In this document: positions 1-8,194 of the stretch, piece after piece
How the letters are laid out: every line of letters begins with the position of its first letter
Numbering within the stretch: the first letter of the stretch is position 1
Translations under genes and position numbers: made by a program
Source of the DNA: an uncultured Bacilli bacterium
Lineage (GTDB): Bacteria; Bacillota_I; Bacilli_A; RF39; UBA660
DNA length: 64,000 nucleotides
Reading direction: 5' to 3'
NCBI GenBank assembly: GCA_934085595.1
Contig: CAKOHK010000004.1
Span: 1 to 64,000 of the forward strand
The notes under the pieces: generated by a model
Databases searched by the model: none
What the model was told of the DNA's origin: nothing
Seen by the model: the letters and a program-made list of their open reading frames with translations, nothing else

Positions 1-53
1 ATTACAAACATTTGAGGTTTTTTCAACCTTTTTTTAGTCCTATTAAATCTCAC
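1..53 (-). CDS. possible start of an unidentified gene downstream of secA (runs off the window)
   Basis: Just after the secA stop, the minus strand has an AAGGG element followed by a GTG codon at 53-51. The frame stays open to the window edge and would give a very basic start (VRFNRTKKRLKKPQMFV). In Bacillus prfB follows secA, but these 17 residues do not look like the start of RF2. The SD-to-GTG spacing is short, so this may not be a gene at all. Confidence 0.2.
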   Translation of the reverse strand, partial: MRFNRTKKRLKKPQMFV

Positions 54-71
54 AATCCCTTATTTTATGGG

Positions 72-2564
72 CTATTTACCACAGCACTGTTTGTACTTCT
101 TACCACTTCCACATGGACAAGGATCATTTCTTCCTATTTTTTCACTTGCTTTTTTAGGTGTTCTTTTTTCTCCTTCTTTTCCGTCATTAGTTTTCATGTT
201 TTTTACTTCTTCTCTTTCAATATTTTGTCTAACTACAGCATTTAATAAATATGTTGATATTTCACTACTTATTGTAGCCATCATATTATCAAATAATTGG
301 AATCCTTCTAAAGCATATACTTGAAGTGGATTACTTTGTGCATAGCCTCTTAATCCAACACCTTCTTTTAAGTTTTCCATAGCGTCTAATTGATCCATCC
401 AATTCTTGTCTATTACTCTTAATGATATAGATTTTTCAAAATCATCTACTATATCTTCTGGTACATCTTCTAGCTTTTTCTCATAATCATTAATTACAAT
501 ATCATAAATAAAATCTATTACTTCTTCTGTACTTAAGTTAGTTAAATCACTCAATAATAACTTTTTATTATGTAAAATGTGAGAGTTAAAATGCTCTATT
601 ATGTTATTTAAATCATTTTCATTTAAGTTATTATTTCCTTCTATATGTGACATAACTACATTAGTAACATATTCTTTGAATGTTTCTAATACTCTATCTT
701 TTATATTATCTTGATCTAATATTTCGTTTCTTCTTTCATATATGATTTCTCTTTGTTTTGAAATTACATTGTCATAATCTAATAATCCTTTTCTTCTATC
801 AAAGTTAAATCCTTCTACTTTCTTTTGAGCTGCTTCTATGTTATTTGAAATCATTTTATTTGATATAGCTTGATCACCTTTTATACCAAGTGTTTCCATA
901 ACTGATTTCATTTTTTCTGATCCAAATTTAATCATTAAATCATCTTCCATAGATACAAAGAATCTTGATGTACCTGGGTCTCCTTGACGTCCTGCTCTAC
1001 CTCTTAATTGGTTATCAATTCTTCTTGAATCATGTCTTTCTGTTCCTATTACAAATAGACCACCTAGTTCTCTTACTCCTTCTCCTAGTTTAATATCAGT
1101 TCCACGGCCTGCCATATTTGTTGCTATTGTAACAGCTCCTTTTTCACCGGCATGTGCTATTATTTCTGCTTCTCTTTCATGATTTTTAGCATTTAATAAT
1201 TCATGTGGTATTTTAGCTTTATTAAGTAATTCATCTAATCTTTCACTAGTTTCTACAGATGCTGCACCAATTAAAACTGGTCTTTTTTCTTTATATAATT
1301 CTTTTACTGTTTTTACTACTGCGCTAAACTTACCATCTAAACTACTATATATTAAATCTACCTGATCATCTCTAATTACTGGTTTATTTGTTGGAATGCA
1401 TACTACTGATGTGTTATATATATCTCTAAACTCTTCTTCCTCGGTTTTAGCAGTTCCTGTCATACCTGATAGTTTATTATACATTCTAAATAGATTTTGG
1501 AATGTTATGGTAGCAAGTGTTTTTGTTTCTTCATTTATTTGTACATTTTCTTTTGCTTCTAGTGCTTGATGTAATCCTTCACTAAATTGTCTACCATGCA
1601 TAAGTCTTCCTGTGAATGTATCTACTATTATTACTTTTCCATTTTCAACAACATAATCAACATCTCTTTTAAATCCATAGTTGGCTGATAGTGCCTTATC
1701 TAAGTTATGTACCATTACACTATTTTCTATATCATATAGATTGTTAAGATTTAATAATTTTTCACACTTTTTAACACCATCTTCTGTTAATGTTACCTTC
1801 TTAGTTTTTTCATCTACTACATAATCTTCTATTTTAAGTGATTTAGCTACTTTATCTGCTTCTTTATAAACATTTGTACTTTTAGCTGAACCTCCACTTA
1901 TTATTAATGGTGTTCTTGCTTCATCTATTAGTATTGAATCTACTTCATCTATAATTGCGAAGTTTAATCCTCTTTGAACTCTTCTTTCTTTTCTTACTAC
2001 CATATTATCTCTTAAGTAGTCAAATCCAAGTTCATTGTTTGTTGTATATGTTATATCTGCTGCATATGCTTCTTGTTTTTCTTTTGGTGTTTGTTCTCTT
2101 AAATTAATTCCAACACTTACTCCTAGATAATCATATACTGGTTTCATCCAGTTAGCATTACGACTAGATAGATATTCATTTGTAGTAATAACATGTACAC
2201 CTTTTTCTTCTAGTGCATTTAAATAAGCAGGTAAAACTGTTGTTAATGTCTTTCCTTCACCTGTCTTCATTTCAGCTATGTTTCCTCTATGAATTGCTAT
2301 ACCACCAATTAACTGTACTCTAAATGGTTTTTCTTTAATTGTTCTTTTACAAGCTTCTCTTGCTACTGCAAATGCTTCAACTAATATATCATCAAGTGTT
2401 TCGCCATTTTTTAATCTAGTTTTAAACTCAGCTGTTTTAGCTTGTAATTCAATATCTTTCATGTTAGTCATTTCATCATCAAGTGCTTCTATTTCATCAA
2501 CTAATTTATTTATTTTCTTTAATTCTTTTGTTTCATAATCAAATAAGTTTTTAAATATACTCAT
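72..2564 (-). CDS. secA: protein translocase subunit SecA
   Basis: This is the ATPase motor that pushes unfolded preproteins through SecYEG at the membrane. The 830-residue length is typical. The first nucleotide-binding fold has a clear Walker A (MKTGEGKT), and the DEVDSILIDEART box and the helicase-like segment AGRGTDIKLG are intact. The C-terminus carries the Cys zinc-binding tail (DPCPCGSGKKYKQCC) that contacts SecB or the ribosome. The start at 2564 has a GGAGATGAT ribosome site. It lies downstream of hpf and a transglutaminase-like gene on the same strand; hpf-secA adjacency is common in Bacillota. Confidence 0.98.
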   Translation of the reverse strand: MSIFKNLFDYETKELKKINKLVDEIEALDDEMTNMKDIELQAKTAEFKTRLKNGETLDDILVEAFAVAREACKRTIKEKPFRVQLIGGIAIHRGNIAEMKTGEGKTLTTVLPAYLNALEEKGVHVITTNEYLSSRNANWMKPVYDYLGVSVGINLREQTPKEKQEAYAADITYTTNNELGFDYLRDNMVVRKERRVQRGLNFAIIDEVDSILIDEARTPLIISGGSAKSTNVYKEADKVAKSLKIEDYVVDEKTKKVTLTEDGVKKCEKLLNLNNLYDIENSVMVHNLDKALSANYGFKRDVDYVVENGKVIIVDTFTGRLMHGRQFSEGLHQALEAKENVQINEETKTLATITFQNLFRMYNKLSGMTGTAKTEEEEFRDIYNTSVVCIPTNKPVIRDDQVDLIYSSLDGKFSAVVKTVKELYKEKRPVLIGAASVETSERLDELLNKAKIPHELLNAKNHEREAEIIAHAGEKGAVTIATNMAGRGTDIKLGEGVRELGGLFVIGTERHDSRRIDNQLRGRAGRQGDPGTSRFFVSMEDDLMIKFGSEKMKSVMETLGIKGDQAISNKMISNNIEAAQKKVEGFNFDRRKGLLDYDNVISKQREIIYERRNEILDQDNIKDRVLETFKEYVTNVVMSHIEGNNNLNENDLNNIIEHFNSHILHNKKLLLSDLTNLSTEEVIDFIYDIVINDYEKKLEDVPEDIVDDFEKSISLRVIDKNWMDQLDAMENLKEGVGLRGYAQSNPLQVYALEGFQLFDNMMATISSEISTYLLNAVVRQNIEREEVKNMKTNDGKEGEKRTPKKASEKIGRNDPCPCGSGKKYKQCCGK

Positions 2565-2629
2565 ATTATCATCTCCATACTAGTTATTATATCAAATAAA
2601 TATTCTTATTTAAAGAAATATCGTTAATT

Positions 2630-4216
2630 TCACATTTTTCGCAACTTTATACTATCACTATGTATATTTAATCCTGGCACTTTGAACGTACTATTCTTTT
2701 TATATTCATATTTTCCACTATTAAATCTTTTCTCAAGTTCTTCTTTAGTTATTTCTTTAAATGATTCATCTGCTATATAATATATATTATTTTCACCATA
2801 ATAATCTTCATTATTTATTGTTAATATTATTCTTGTTCTACATTTATTATCTAAATTTTCTTTAATAACACATAAGTTAATATTATATTCTTTTTCTCTT
2901 TCTGTGAATATGTAATTTTCAAGTGTTAATAATTTGTTTATTAAATCAATTCCTTCAAGGTTAATTTCATTTGTCTTTTGAGCAAAATATAATATTTTTT
3001 CTTTTAATTCATTGTTAATTCCTGTTAAACTTTTGAAAAAGACTATTGTAGGTTTACTTTCTTTTTCATTTTCTTTTTTATATTCATTTCTTACCTTTTT
3101 ATATATTTCGATTTTTTGTTTTTCGAACTCTAAATTAGTTTTAATATTTTTATTTGTACACTCTAGTCCTTCTGGTAAGCCACCTGTTTTGATGTTTGCT
3201 ATATCGCCAAAGATTATACTTTTTGTTGAATCTGCTTTTATTAAATATTTTCCTACCCTATAAGTTAAATATTCATGTGACACACCATAATCACTACTTA
3301 AGGATTCTATTTTATAGTTTATACCTAATTTCTTTAATAACTTTGCATATATTCTTGTAAACTCGTAACATTTTACTTTATTATTTATAAGTGTAATTTC
3401 ATTTATATTTTTTATATTACAAGAATCTGTCAAACCTAAATAATTATTTTTTGTCAAATAAAAGTCATCATCATAAGATAAAATTGTACATAGTTTATAA
3501 TATACGTATATACTTTTTTGAAGTTTATTATATTCGTTTGGTACTTTAGATAAAATGTATTCTTCTAATTCTTTATCTATTTCATATTGGTCTATAAAAT
3601 TGTCATTAGTGTTTACATATGTATTTATTGATTCATAATCGTTTTTAAAATATGATAATTTTTCATTACAAGAATTAATAATATTATCACTAAAATAATA
3701 TTTTAAAAATAATGAGTTTTCTTTAATATAATCTTTTATTATATATAGAAGTTCTTCTATTTTGATATTTTTATCTTTTATTGAATCTATGTTCCAAGTA
3801 AGTATTAATTCTATTATTTCTTTTATACTTATTGTTATTATCTTATTATCTATTTTATATGTTAATAATTTGTTTATATTTAGTAATCTTTTATAATCCA
3901 TTAGAGTTTTCATATAATTTAATTTTATTCTTGTTAATAAATCGTTAGTTTTTTCATAATATCTTATTATATTTCTTAAACTTATTGAACTTACTATATA
4001 TAAATTATTATTTTTATTTACCATAAATAGTATTTTGCTATCTTTTTCTTGTTTTATTGTTTTTATAATTTTACTATAATATTCACTTGTTAATAGTTTG
4101 TCTAATAGTTCTTTTAATATATATTCACCATATAAACATAGTGGCTCATTTAGTGATATATTATGATAATACTCATTATCTAATACAATAATATTTTCTT
4201 TAGTATACTTTTTCAT
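2630..4216 (-). CDS. large transglutaminase-fold protein of unknown function
   Basis: No named family was recognised for the whole 528-residue protein. Its centre (about residues 225-335) resembles a transglutaminase-like core: a helix rich in Tyr, then KCYEF with a candidate nucleophile Cys283, SHEYL with His314, and KADST with Asp329. That is the Cys-His-Asp order of the superfamily. The N-terminal ~220 residues and C-terminal ~190 residues are Asn/Lys/Ile-rich with no clear motif. No signal peptide is visible, so it is probably cytoplasmic. The start at 4216 is preferred over an upstream in-frame start at 4243 because an AAGGAG lies five bases before it. It sits between hpf and secA with its own spacing after the hpf terminator. 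Confidence 0.6.
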   Translation of the reverse strand: MKKYTKENIIVLDNEYYHNISLNEPLCLYGEYILKELLDKLLTSEYYSKIIKTIKQEKDSKILFMVNKNNNLYIVSSISLRNIIRYYEKTNDLLTRIKLNYMKTLMDYKRLLNINKLLTYKIDNKIITISIKEIIELILTWNIDSIKDKNIKIEELLYIIKDYIKENSLFLKYYFSDNIINSCNEKLSYFKNDYESINTYVNTNDNFIDQYEIDKELEEYILSKVPNEYNKLQKSIYVYYKLCTILSYDDDFYLTKNNYLGLTDSCNIKNINEITLINNKVKCYEFTRIYAKLLKKLGINYKIESLSSDYGVSHEYLTYRVGKYLIKADSTKSIIFGDIANIKTGGLPEGLECTNKNIKTNLEFEKQKIEIYKKVRNEYKKENEKESKPTIVFFKSLTGINNELKEKILYFAQKTNEINLEGIDLINKLLTLENYIFTEREKEYNINLCVIKENLDNKCRTRIILTINNEDYYGENNIYYIADESFKEITKEELEKRFNSGKYEYKKNSTFKVPGLNIHSDSIKLRKM

Positions 4217-4240
4217 ATGGCTCCTTAAGTCTTTATTATA

Positions 4241-4268
4241 CAAAAGAAAAAGACTTTTTCAAGTCTTG
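4241..4268 (-). terminator. intrinsic terminator after hpf
   Basis: A 7-bp stem (AAGACTT/AAGTCTT, arms 4261-4267 and 4250-4256) with a four-base loop is followed on the minus strand by a T-rich tail. It separates hpf from the transglutaminase-like gene. Confidence 0.75.
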
Positions 4269-4272
4269 TTTG

Positions 4273-4800
4273 TTAATTTGCTTCGATTACTCCATAATCT
4301 CCATCATTTCTCTTATATACAACATTAATTTTATTTGTATTACTGTCTTTATATACAAAGAATGTATGGTCAAGTAATTCCATTTGAGTTATTGCCTCTT
4401 CTTCATCTATTGGTTTTAGATATACTTCTTTTCTTCTAACAATAACTTCTTTTTCTTCTAAATCTTTTATATCTTCTGTATCTATTTCTTTAATAGTTTC
4501 TTTTCTTCTTTTATCATTAATTTTATCTTTATATTTTTTAAATTGTCTTTCTAATTTATCTATAACTAAATCCATAGCGGCATATAGGTCTTCTGATGAT
4601 TCTTCAGCTCTTATATTGTATTTACCACTCCATATAGTTACTTCTACTTTTTGTTCCTTTCCTTTTGTAGAAACAACTGCTTTTGCTTCTACTTCATCAT
4701 TGTCGTCTAAATATTTTTCTAGTCTTTCAATTTTACTTGCCATATAATCTCTAATAGCGTCAGTAACCTCAATTTTCTTTCCTCTAATATTATATTTCAT
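4273..4800 (-). CDS. hpf: ribosome hibernation promoting factor, long form
   Basis: This 175-residue protein matches the long form of HPF (YvyD/RaiA family). The N-terminal domain (about 1-100, MKYNIRGKKIEVTDAI...) binds the 30S subunit. The C-terminal domain (about 120-175, VYLKPIDEEEAITQMELLDHTFFVY...) mediates 100S dimer formation in stationary phase. A variable charged linker joins them. A strong AGGAGGAT site precedes the start. It lies upstream of secA as in Bacillus, and a terminator follows it directly. Confidence 0.95.
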   Translation of the reverse strand: MKYNIRGKKIEVTDAIRDYMASKIERLEKYLDDNDEVEAKAVVSTKGKEQKVEVTIWSGKYNIRAEESSEDLYAAMDLVIDKLERQFKKYKDKINDKRRKETIKEIDTEDIKDLEEKEVIVRRKEVYLKPIDEEEAITQMELLDHTFFVYKDSNTNKINVVYKRNDGDYGVIEAN

Positions 4801-4854
4801 ATTTATCCTCCTAGTTATACTATATCATATTATTTATTGTTTTTCTATTAATAT

Positions 4855-4887
4855 ATGAAAATAACACATAATTTTCATATGTGTTAT
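4855..4887 (-). terminator. terminator overlapping the cold-shock gene stop
   Basis: A 10-bp inverted repeat (ATAACACATA, 4861-4870, with TATGTGTTAT, 4878-4887) forms a hairpin on the minus strand, followed by TTTTC. The 3' end of the cold-shock gene lies inside it. The short T tract makes termination strength uncertain. Confidence 0.5.
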
Positions 4888-5105
4888 ACAGTTGTAGTTT
4901 GTGTTTTGATAACATTGATTGCTTGATTTCCATTTGGTGTCTCTATTAATGTAAAATCTACTATCGCACCTTCATCTAATGTTTTGTATCCCTCACCTAA
5001 TATAGCACTATAATGAACAAATATATCTTTTGTTGGATCAACTTGATTTTCTATAAATCCATACCCTTTCTCATTATTAAACCACTTTACTTTACCTCTA
5101 CACAT
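4884..5105 (-). CDS. cold-shock domain protein (CspA family)
   Basis: A 73-residue single cold-shock domain with both RNA-binding motifs: KWFNNEKGYGFIE (RNP1) and DIFVHYSAI (RNP2). Such proteins are RNA chaperones that melt mRNA structure. The start chosen is the ATG at 5105. An in-frame GTG four codons upstream overlaps the GGAAGGAG ribosome site and is unlikely to be used. A promoter with a good -10 lies just upstream. The gene is monocistronic, with a terminator at its stop and a divergent agrBD promoter on the other side. Confidence 0.93.
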   Translation of the reverse strand: MCRGKVKWFNNEKGYGFIENQVDPTKDIFVHYSAILGEGYKTLDEGAIVDFTLIETPNGNQAINVIKTQTTTV

Positions 5106-5136
5106 AATATTATTCACTCCTTCCTTCTATAATTTA

Positions 5137-5165
5137 ATGATAAATTATTATTGTGCCTGTTGCAA
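5137..5165 (-). promoter_or_regulatory. promoter of the cold-shock gene
   Basis: TTGCAA (5160-5165) and TATCAT (5137-5142) are separated by 17 bp on the minus strand. The implied 5' leader is short, about 25 nt. Confidence 0.5.
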
Positions 5166-5293
5166 TTAAAAGTATACCCAAAGTTTCGACATATTTTTTA
5201 CTATTTGTCTTAAAGTATTATTTTTTTGCATAAACGCTTTTATTTTAATTTTTTTATTGCTAGTTTTAAATCATTCCTTTAATACATGAAAAT

Positions 5294-5340
5294 CGACACT
5301 TAACGACATTTTTAACAAATTACCTTTTATTTATTATATA
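5294..5340 (+). promoter_or_regulatory. agrBD promoter with CGACA direct repeats
   Basis: TTAACA (5312-5317) and TATATA (5335-5340) have 17-bp spacing and lie about 20 bp before the agrB start. Immediately upstream are two CGACA direct repeats exactly 10 bp apart (5294-5298, 5304-5308), with a third copy at 5187-5191. A LytTR regulator such as AgrA binds repeats upstream of the -35, so these are candidate operator elements. That role is inferred from position only. Confidence 0.5.
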
Positions 5341-5359
5341 CTCAAATCACGAGGTGGGT

Positions 5360-5965
5360 ATGAGAGATTTAATTATTAATCAAGCAATGATGAAAATTAA
5401 AAATAATACTTCTTATGACAACACAAAACTTCTTGAAATTAAATATGGATTATCTTCTTTATACTTAACTATTACTAAAATAATAGTTATCTTAGGAATT
5501 AATCTTATAATTAATACTTTCAAAGAATGTTTATTATTTCTCTTAATGTTTAGTATACTTAGACTTACTAGTTTCGGAGTTCATACTAAAAAGAGTTATC
5601 AGTGTTGGATTTCATCAATAATTATATTTACGTTAGTTCCTTATTTGATTAAAAATTATAATTTCAACATTAATATTATTTATATAATTTCTTTAATATC
5701 ATTTGTTAATATTTGTTTATATGCTCCTGCTGATACTGAAAAAAGACCTCTTATTAATAAAAAGAAAAGAATTATATTTAAAATAGTGAGTATTATCTCA
5801 TCACTTATCTATATAATTGTGATATTTCTACTCCAAAATGCTTATGTGACTTCTTTACTATTTTATTCGTTGGTACTTGACGCTATAGTCATAAACCCTG
5901 TTACATATAAGTTGTTTGGAGTTAAATATAATAACTATAAAAATTATAGAGAAAGGAGGATATAA
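5360..5965 (+). CDS. agrB: AgrB-family peptide protease/exporter
   Basis: AgrB is the membrane cysteine protease that cleaves the AgrD precursor and helps cyclise and export the autoinducing peptide. The 201-residue protein has several hydrophobic segments. It has the catalytic pair His75 and Cys82 in GVHTKKSYQC, with the same seven-residue spacing as in staphylococcal AgrB, and the conserved APADTEKRPL stretch. The ATG at 5360 is preferred over an in-frame GTG at 5354, because the latter lies inside the GAGGTGG ribosome site. Its last codons contain the ribosome site of agrD, implying coupled translation. It faces agrC, an unusual arrangement. Confidence 0.93.
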   Translation: MRDLIINQAMMKIKNNTSYDNTKLLEIKYGLSSLYLTITKIIVILGINLIINTFKECLLFLLMFSILRLTSFGVHTKKSYQCWISSIIIFTLVPYLIKNYNFNINIIYIISLISFVNICLYAPADTEKRPLINKKKRIIFKIVSIISSLIYIIVIFLLQNAYVTSLLFYSLVLDAIVINPVTYKLFGVKYNNYKNYRERRI

Positions 5966-5966
5966 C

Positions 5967-6074
5967 ATGTTTGAACTATTAGCTGCTATTGGAGCTTTCA
6001 TTGCTAAAACTGCTACATTTGGATGTTGGGGTATAATATTTGATGAACCAGAAATGCCAGAAAATTTATTATAA
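5967..6074 (+). CDS. agrD: AgrD autoinducing peptide precursor
   Basis: A 35-residue gene starting one base after the agrB stop, with AAAGGAGGA inside the agrB end. It has the three AgrD parts: an amphipathic N-terminal helix (MFELLAAIGAFIAKTA), a core around FGCWGIIF with a single Cys20, and an acidic tail DEPEMPENLL. The tail matches the staphylococcal DEPEVPEEL recognition tail closely. If processing occurs directly before DEPE, the thiolactone ring would span six residues (C-W-G-I-I-F) rather than the usual five. A terminator follows. Confidence 0.92.
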   Translation: MFELLAAIGAFIAKTATFGCWGIIFDEPEMPENLL

Positions 6075-6084
6075 TTATTCTTTT

Positions 6085-6115
6085 AAAAAAATCACTTAAA
6101 TCAAGTGATTTTTTT
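6085..6115. terminator. bidirectional terminator between agrD and agrC
   Basis: The near-perfect inverted repeat AAAAAATCACTT (6085-6096) / AAGTGATTTTTTT (6103-6115) has A and T tracts on both sides. It can therefore terminate the converging agrBD and agrAC transcripts. It overlaps the agrC stop. Confidence 0.85.
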
Positions 6116-7403
6116 ATTTTGCTATTATTTCTGTAGTGAAAATATAGTTTTGGAAACTTCTTGTCATTGATATATTATTACTTTCTTTTAATAAATTGTT
6201 TGCGATATACAACCCTAATCCTCTCTTTTTACCTTTTGAAGAATAGTTTTTCTTATCCATGTTTTCTATATCAACTTTATTTTTACAAGTATTAGATATT
6301 ACTATATGTACTTCTTTATCTATTTCATATGCTTCAACTAAAACTAATTTCTTTTTACTAACTTTAGCTGCTTCGTTTGCGTTATCTAATGTTATACCTA
6401 TTATTTTACATAACTTAGTATAATCTTTATTATTAATTTTCTTAATGACTGAAGCTACTTTCGGAGATATTTTAACATTAAAGTTAATATTATCCATTTC
6501 TGCGTCTTTCATTTTATAATATATTATACCTTTTAAACCTTGAGGAAGAGTGAATATATTCTTTATTGGTTTTATATTCTTATTATTATAAGTCTCTATT
6601 AAATCATTTATTGTTTCTTCAAATTCTTTTGAGTTTCTATTTTTAAAACTTCTTAGTAGTAATAAATTATTTAACATTTCATGTCTGTTAATTCTATCTT
6701 TATCTATCGCTTTTTCATATTTAGCCATGAACTCTAGTAGTGCATCAATCTTGTCCATTTCTTTCATTGATTTATAGTTTGTATAAACACATATACTAGC
6801 TACTATTATGAAGCATATAGTTAAAAATATATTTGTAAAATAATTATAATTTTTCATACTACTAGCATACTTTATATCTATAAATACTAAAAATAATATT
6901 CCAATTATTAGTAGTGTCTTTGTAACTTTATCATTTGATTTAGTCGCTATTTTGTCACATATTTTATTTACTGTTTTAATACTTAACGTTAAATAAGTAC
7001 TAACTAAAATCAAAAGTGAAAATATTGTTTTCATTAACATAGAACTATTAAAGGTATTTACACTAAACACGTTTAATAAAGTTAAGAATAATGAAAATAA
7101 TAATTCATAAAGTACCATTATAATATACATCATAATGCCTCTTATGAATGTTTCTGATAAGTTATCATTATAAATCCAATAATATGTTAGTGTCAAAGTT
7201 ATAACATTTATTATGATATTGTTTAGCATACCTATATTGCTTAAATAATATGTATTAATTATAAATATTAGTCCTTGAAGTAGTATTAATAAAATGTTTT
7301 TAATATTATATTTTAATTTTTGATTTGATATTCTTGAATAGCATAGAACATATAAATATGCGGATATACTAGAAGATAACAACATCATTACGTCACTTTT
7401 CAT
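6114..7403 (-). CDS. agrC: AgrC-type sensor histidine kinase
   Basis: A 429-residue receptor kinase. About six hydrophobic segments fill residues 1-215, forming the AIP-sensing membrane domain. A dimerisation helix with the phospho-acceptor motif NRHEMLNNLLLL and a C-terminal GHKL ATPase domain follow (LDNANEAAKVSKKK as N box, KGLGLYIANNLL-type G box). This is the HPK10 layout of AgrC. It overlaps the end of agrA by 11 bp, so the two are translated from one mRNA. An AAGGAG lies in the end of agrA. It points towards agrBD rather than following it. Confidence 0.9.
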   Translation of the reverse strand: MKSDVMMLLSSSISAYLYVLCYSRISNQKLKYNIKNILLILLQGLIFIINTYYLSNIGMLNNIIINVITLTLTYYWIYNDNLSETFIRGIMMYIIMVLYELLFSLFLTLLNVFSVNTFNSSMLMKTIFSLLILVSTYLTLSIKTVNKICDKIATKSNDKVTKTLLIIGILFLVFIDIKYASSMKNYNYFTNIFLTICFIIVASICVYTNYKSMKEMDKIDALLEFMAKYEKAIDKDRINRHEMLNNLLLLRSFKNRNSKEFEETINDLIETYNNKNIKPIKNIFTLPQGLKGIIYYKMKDAEMDNINFNVKISPKVASVIKKINNKDYTKLCKIIGITLDNANEAAKVSKKKLVLVEAYEIDKEVHIVISNTCKNKVDIENMDKKNYSSKGKKRGLGLYIANNLLKESNNISMTRSFQNYIFTTEIIAK

Positions 7404-8109
7404 AATATTTGTCTATCTCCTTCTTATGTTTCTTAGATAACACATAGGCACTTGTGCCATTTTTAAACTTTACTTTGCATGTCTTCCAATCTAGACTTTC
7501 TATATTTCTCATGTTAACTATTATTCCTTTATTTGTAATCATAAAGTCTTTTGGTAATTGTGCTTTTAAAGCTTTAATCGACATGTTACATTCATGTTTA
7601 TTTTTCTTACTAAATATTAAAGTGTTTCTATCATTTCTTTGAATATAATTAATATCATTAAATGCTATTGTGTGTTCTGTACTACAATATACAAATCTTA
7701 ACGCATCTGACAGATTTAACATATTGAAACTTAAATCTAAATCTTCTATAAGTGGTGGCTCAATATCTACTGCTTTTGATATGAAATCTAATATTTGCAT
7801 CTTTTCAATATACATATCATATAAAAGATTATCATGTGATGTATAAAATATTATAGGACTTCTCCAATCGTTAATTACATTTCTTATATATCTTGCTACT
7901 TCTATACCATCACCAGAGGGTAATTCTATATCTAAAATATATATTGAATCGTATTTTCTATTTTTAATATAATCTCTTAATGGTTTGTTATCATCATTAA
8001 ATATATCTATGGTAAAATCTAATTTGTTTTTCATCATATATGAGATTATAACTTTCTTTACTAACTTCGAATGTCTTTCGTTATCATCAACTAATATAAA
8101 TTTTATCAT
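7393..8109 (-). CDS. agrA: AgrA-type LytTR response regulator
   Basis: A 238-residue regulator. The receiver domain (about 1-125) has the acidic pair near the start and the phospho-acceptor Asp in YILDIELPSGDG. A LytTR DNA-binding domain (about 140-238) contains the typical YIQRNDRNTLIF and NMRNIESLDW segments. The ATG at 8109 is chosen because an in-frame GTG two codons upstream overlaps the AAGGTG site. Phosphorylated by AgrC, it should activate agrBD and possibly other genes. It is the first gene of the agrAC operon. Confidence 0.9.
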   Translation of the reverse strand: MIKFILVDDNERHSKLVKKVIISYMMKNKLDFTIDIFNDDNKPLRDYIKNRKYDSIYILDIELPSGDGIEVARYIRNVINDWRSPIIFYTSHDNLLYDMYIEKMQILDFISKAVDIEPPLIEDLDLSFNMLNLSDALRFVYCSTEHTIAFNDINYIQRNDRNTLIFSKKNKHECNMSIKALKAQLPKDFMITNKGIIVNMRNIESLDWKTCKVKFKNGTSAYVLSKKHKKEIDKYYEK

Positions 8110-8194
8110 AATCACACCTTCGTATAAATAACAATATTAATATACCACAATAAGAAATAAATTACAAATTAAAATATGGCAAACAAAAAGAAGA

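Noticed and set aside
15..35. AGGTT/AACCT hairpin plus T tract on the plus strand at the window edge
   Set aside because: The stem is only 5 bp, and what lies to the left is unknown, so it cannot be assigned as a terminator with confidence.
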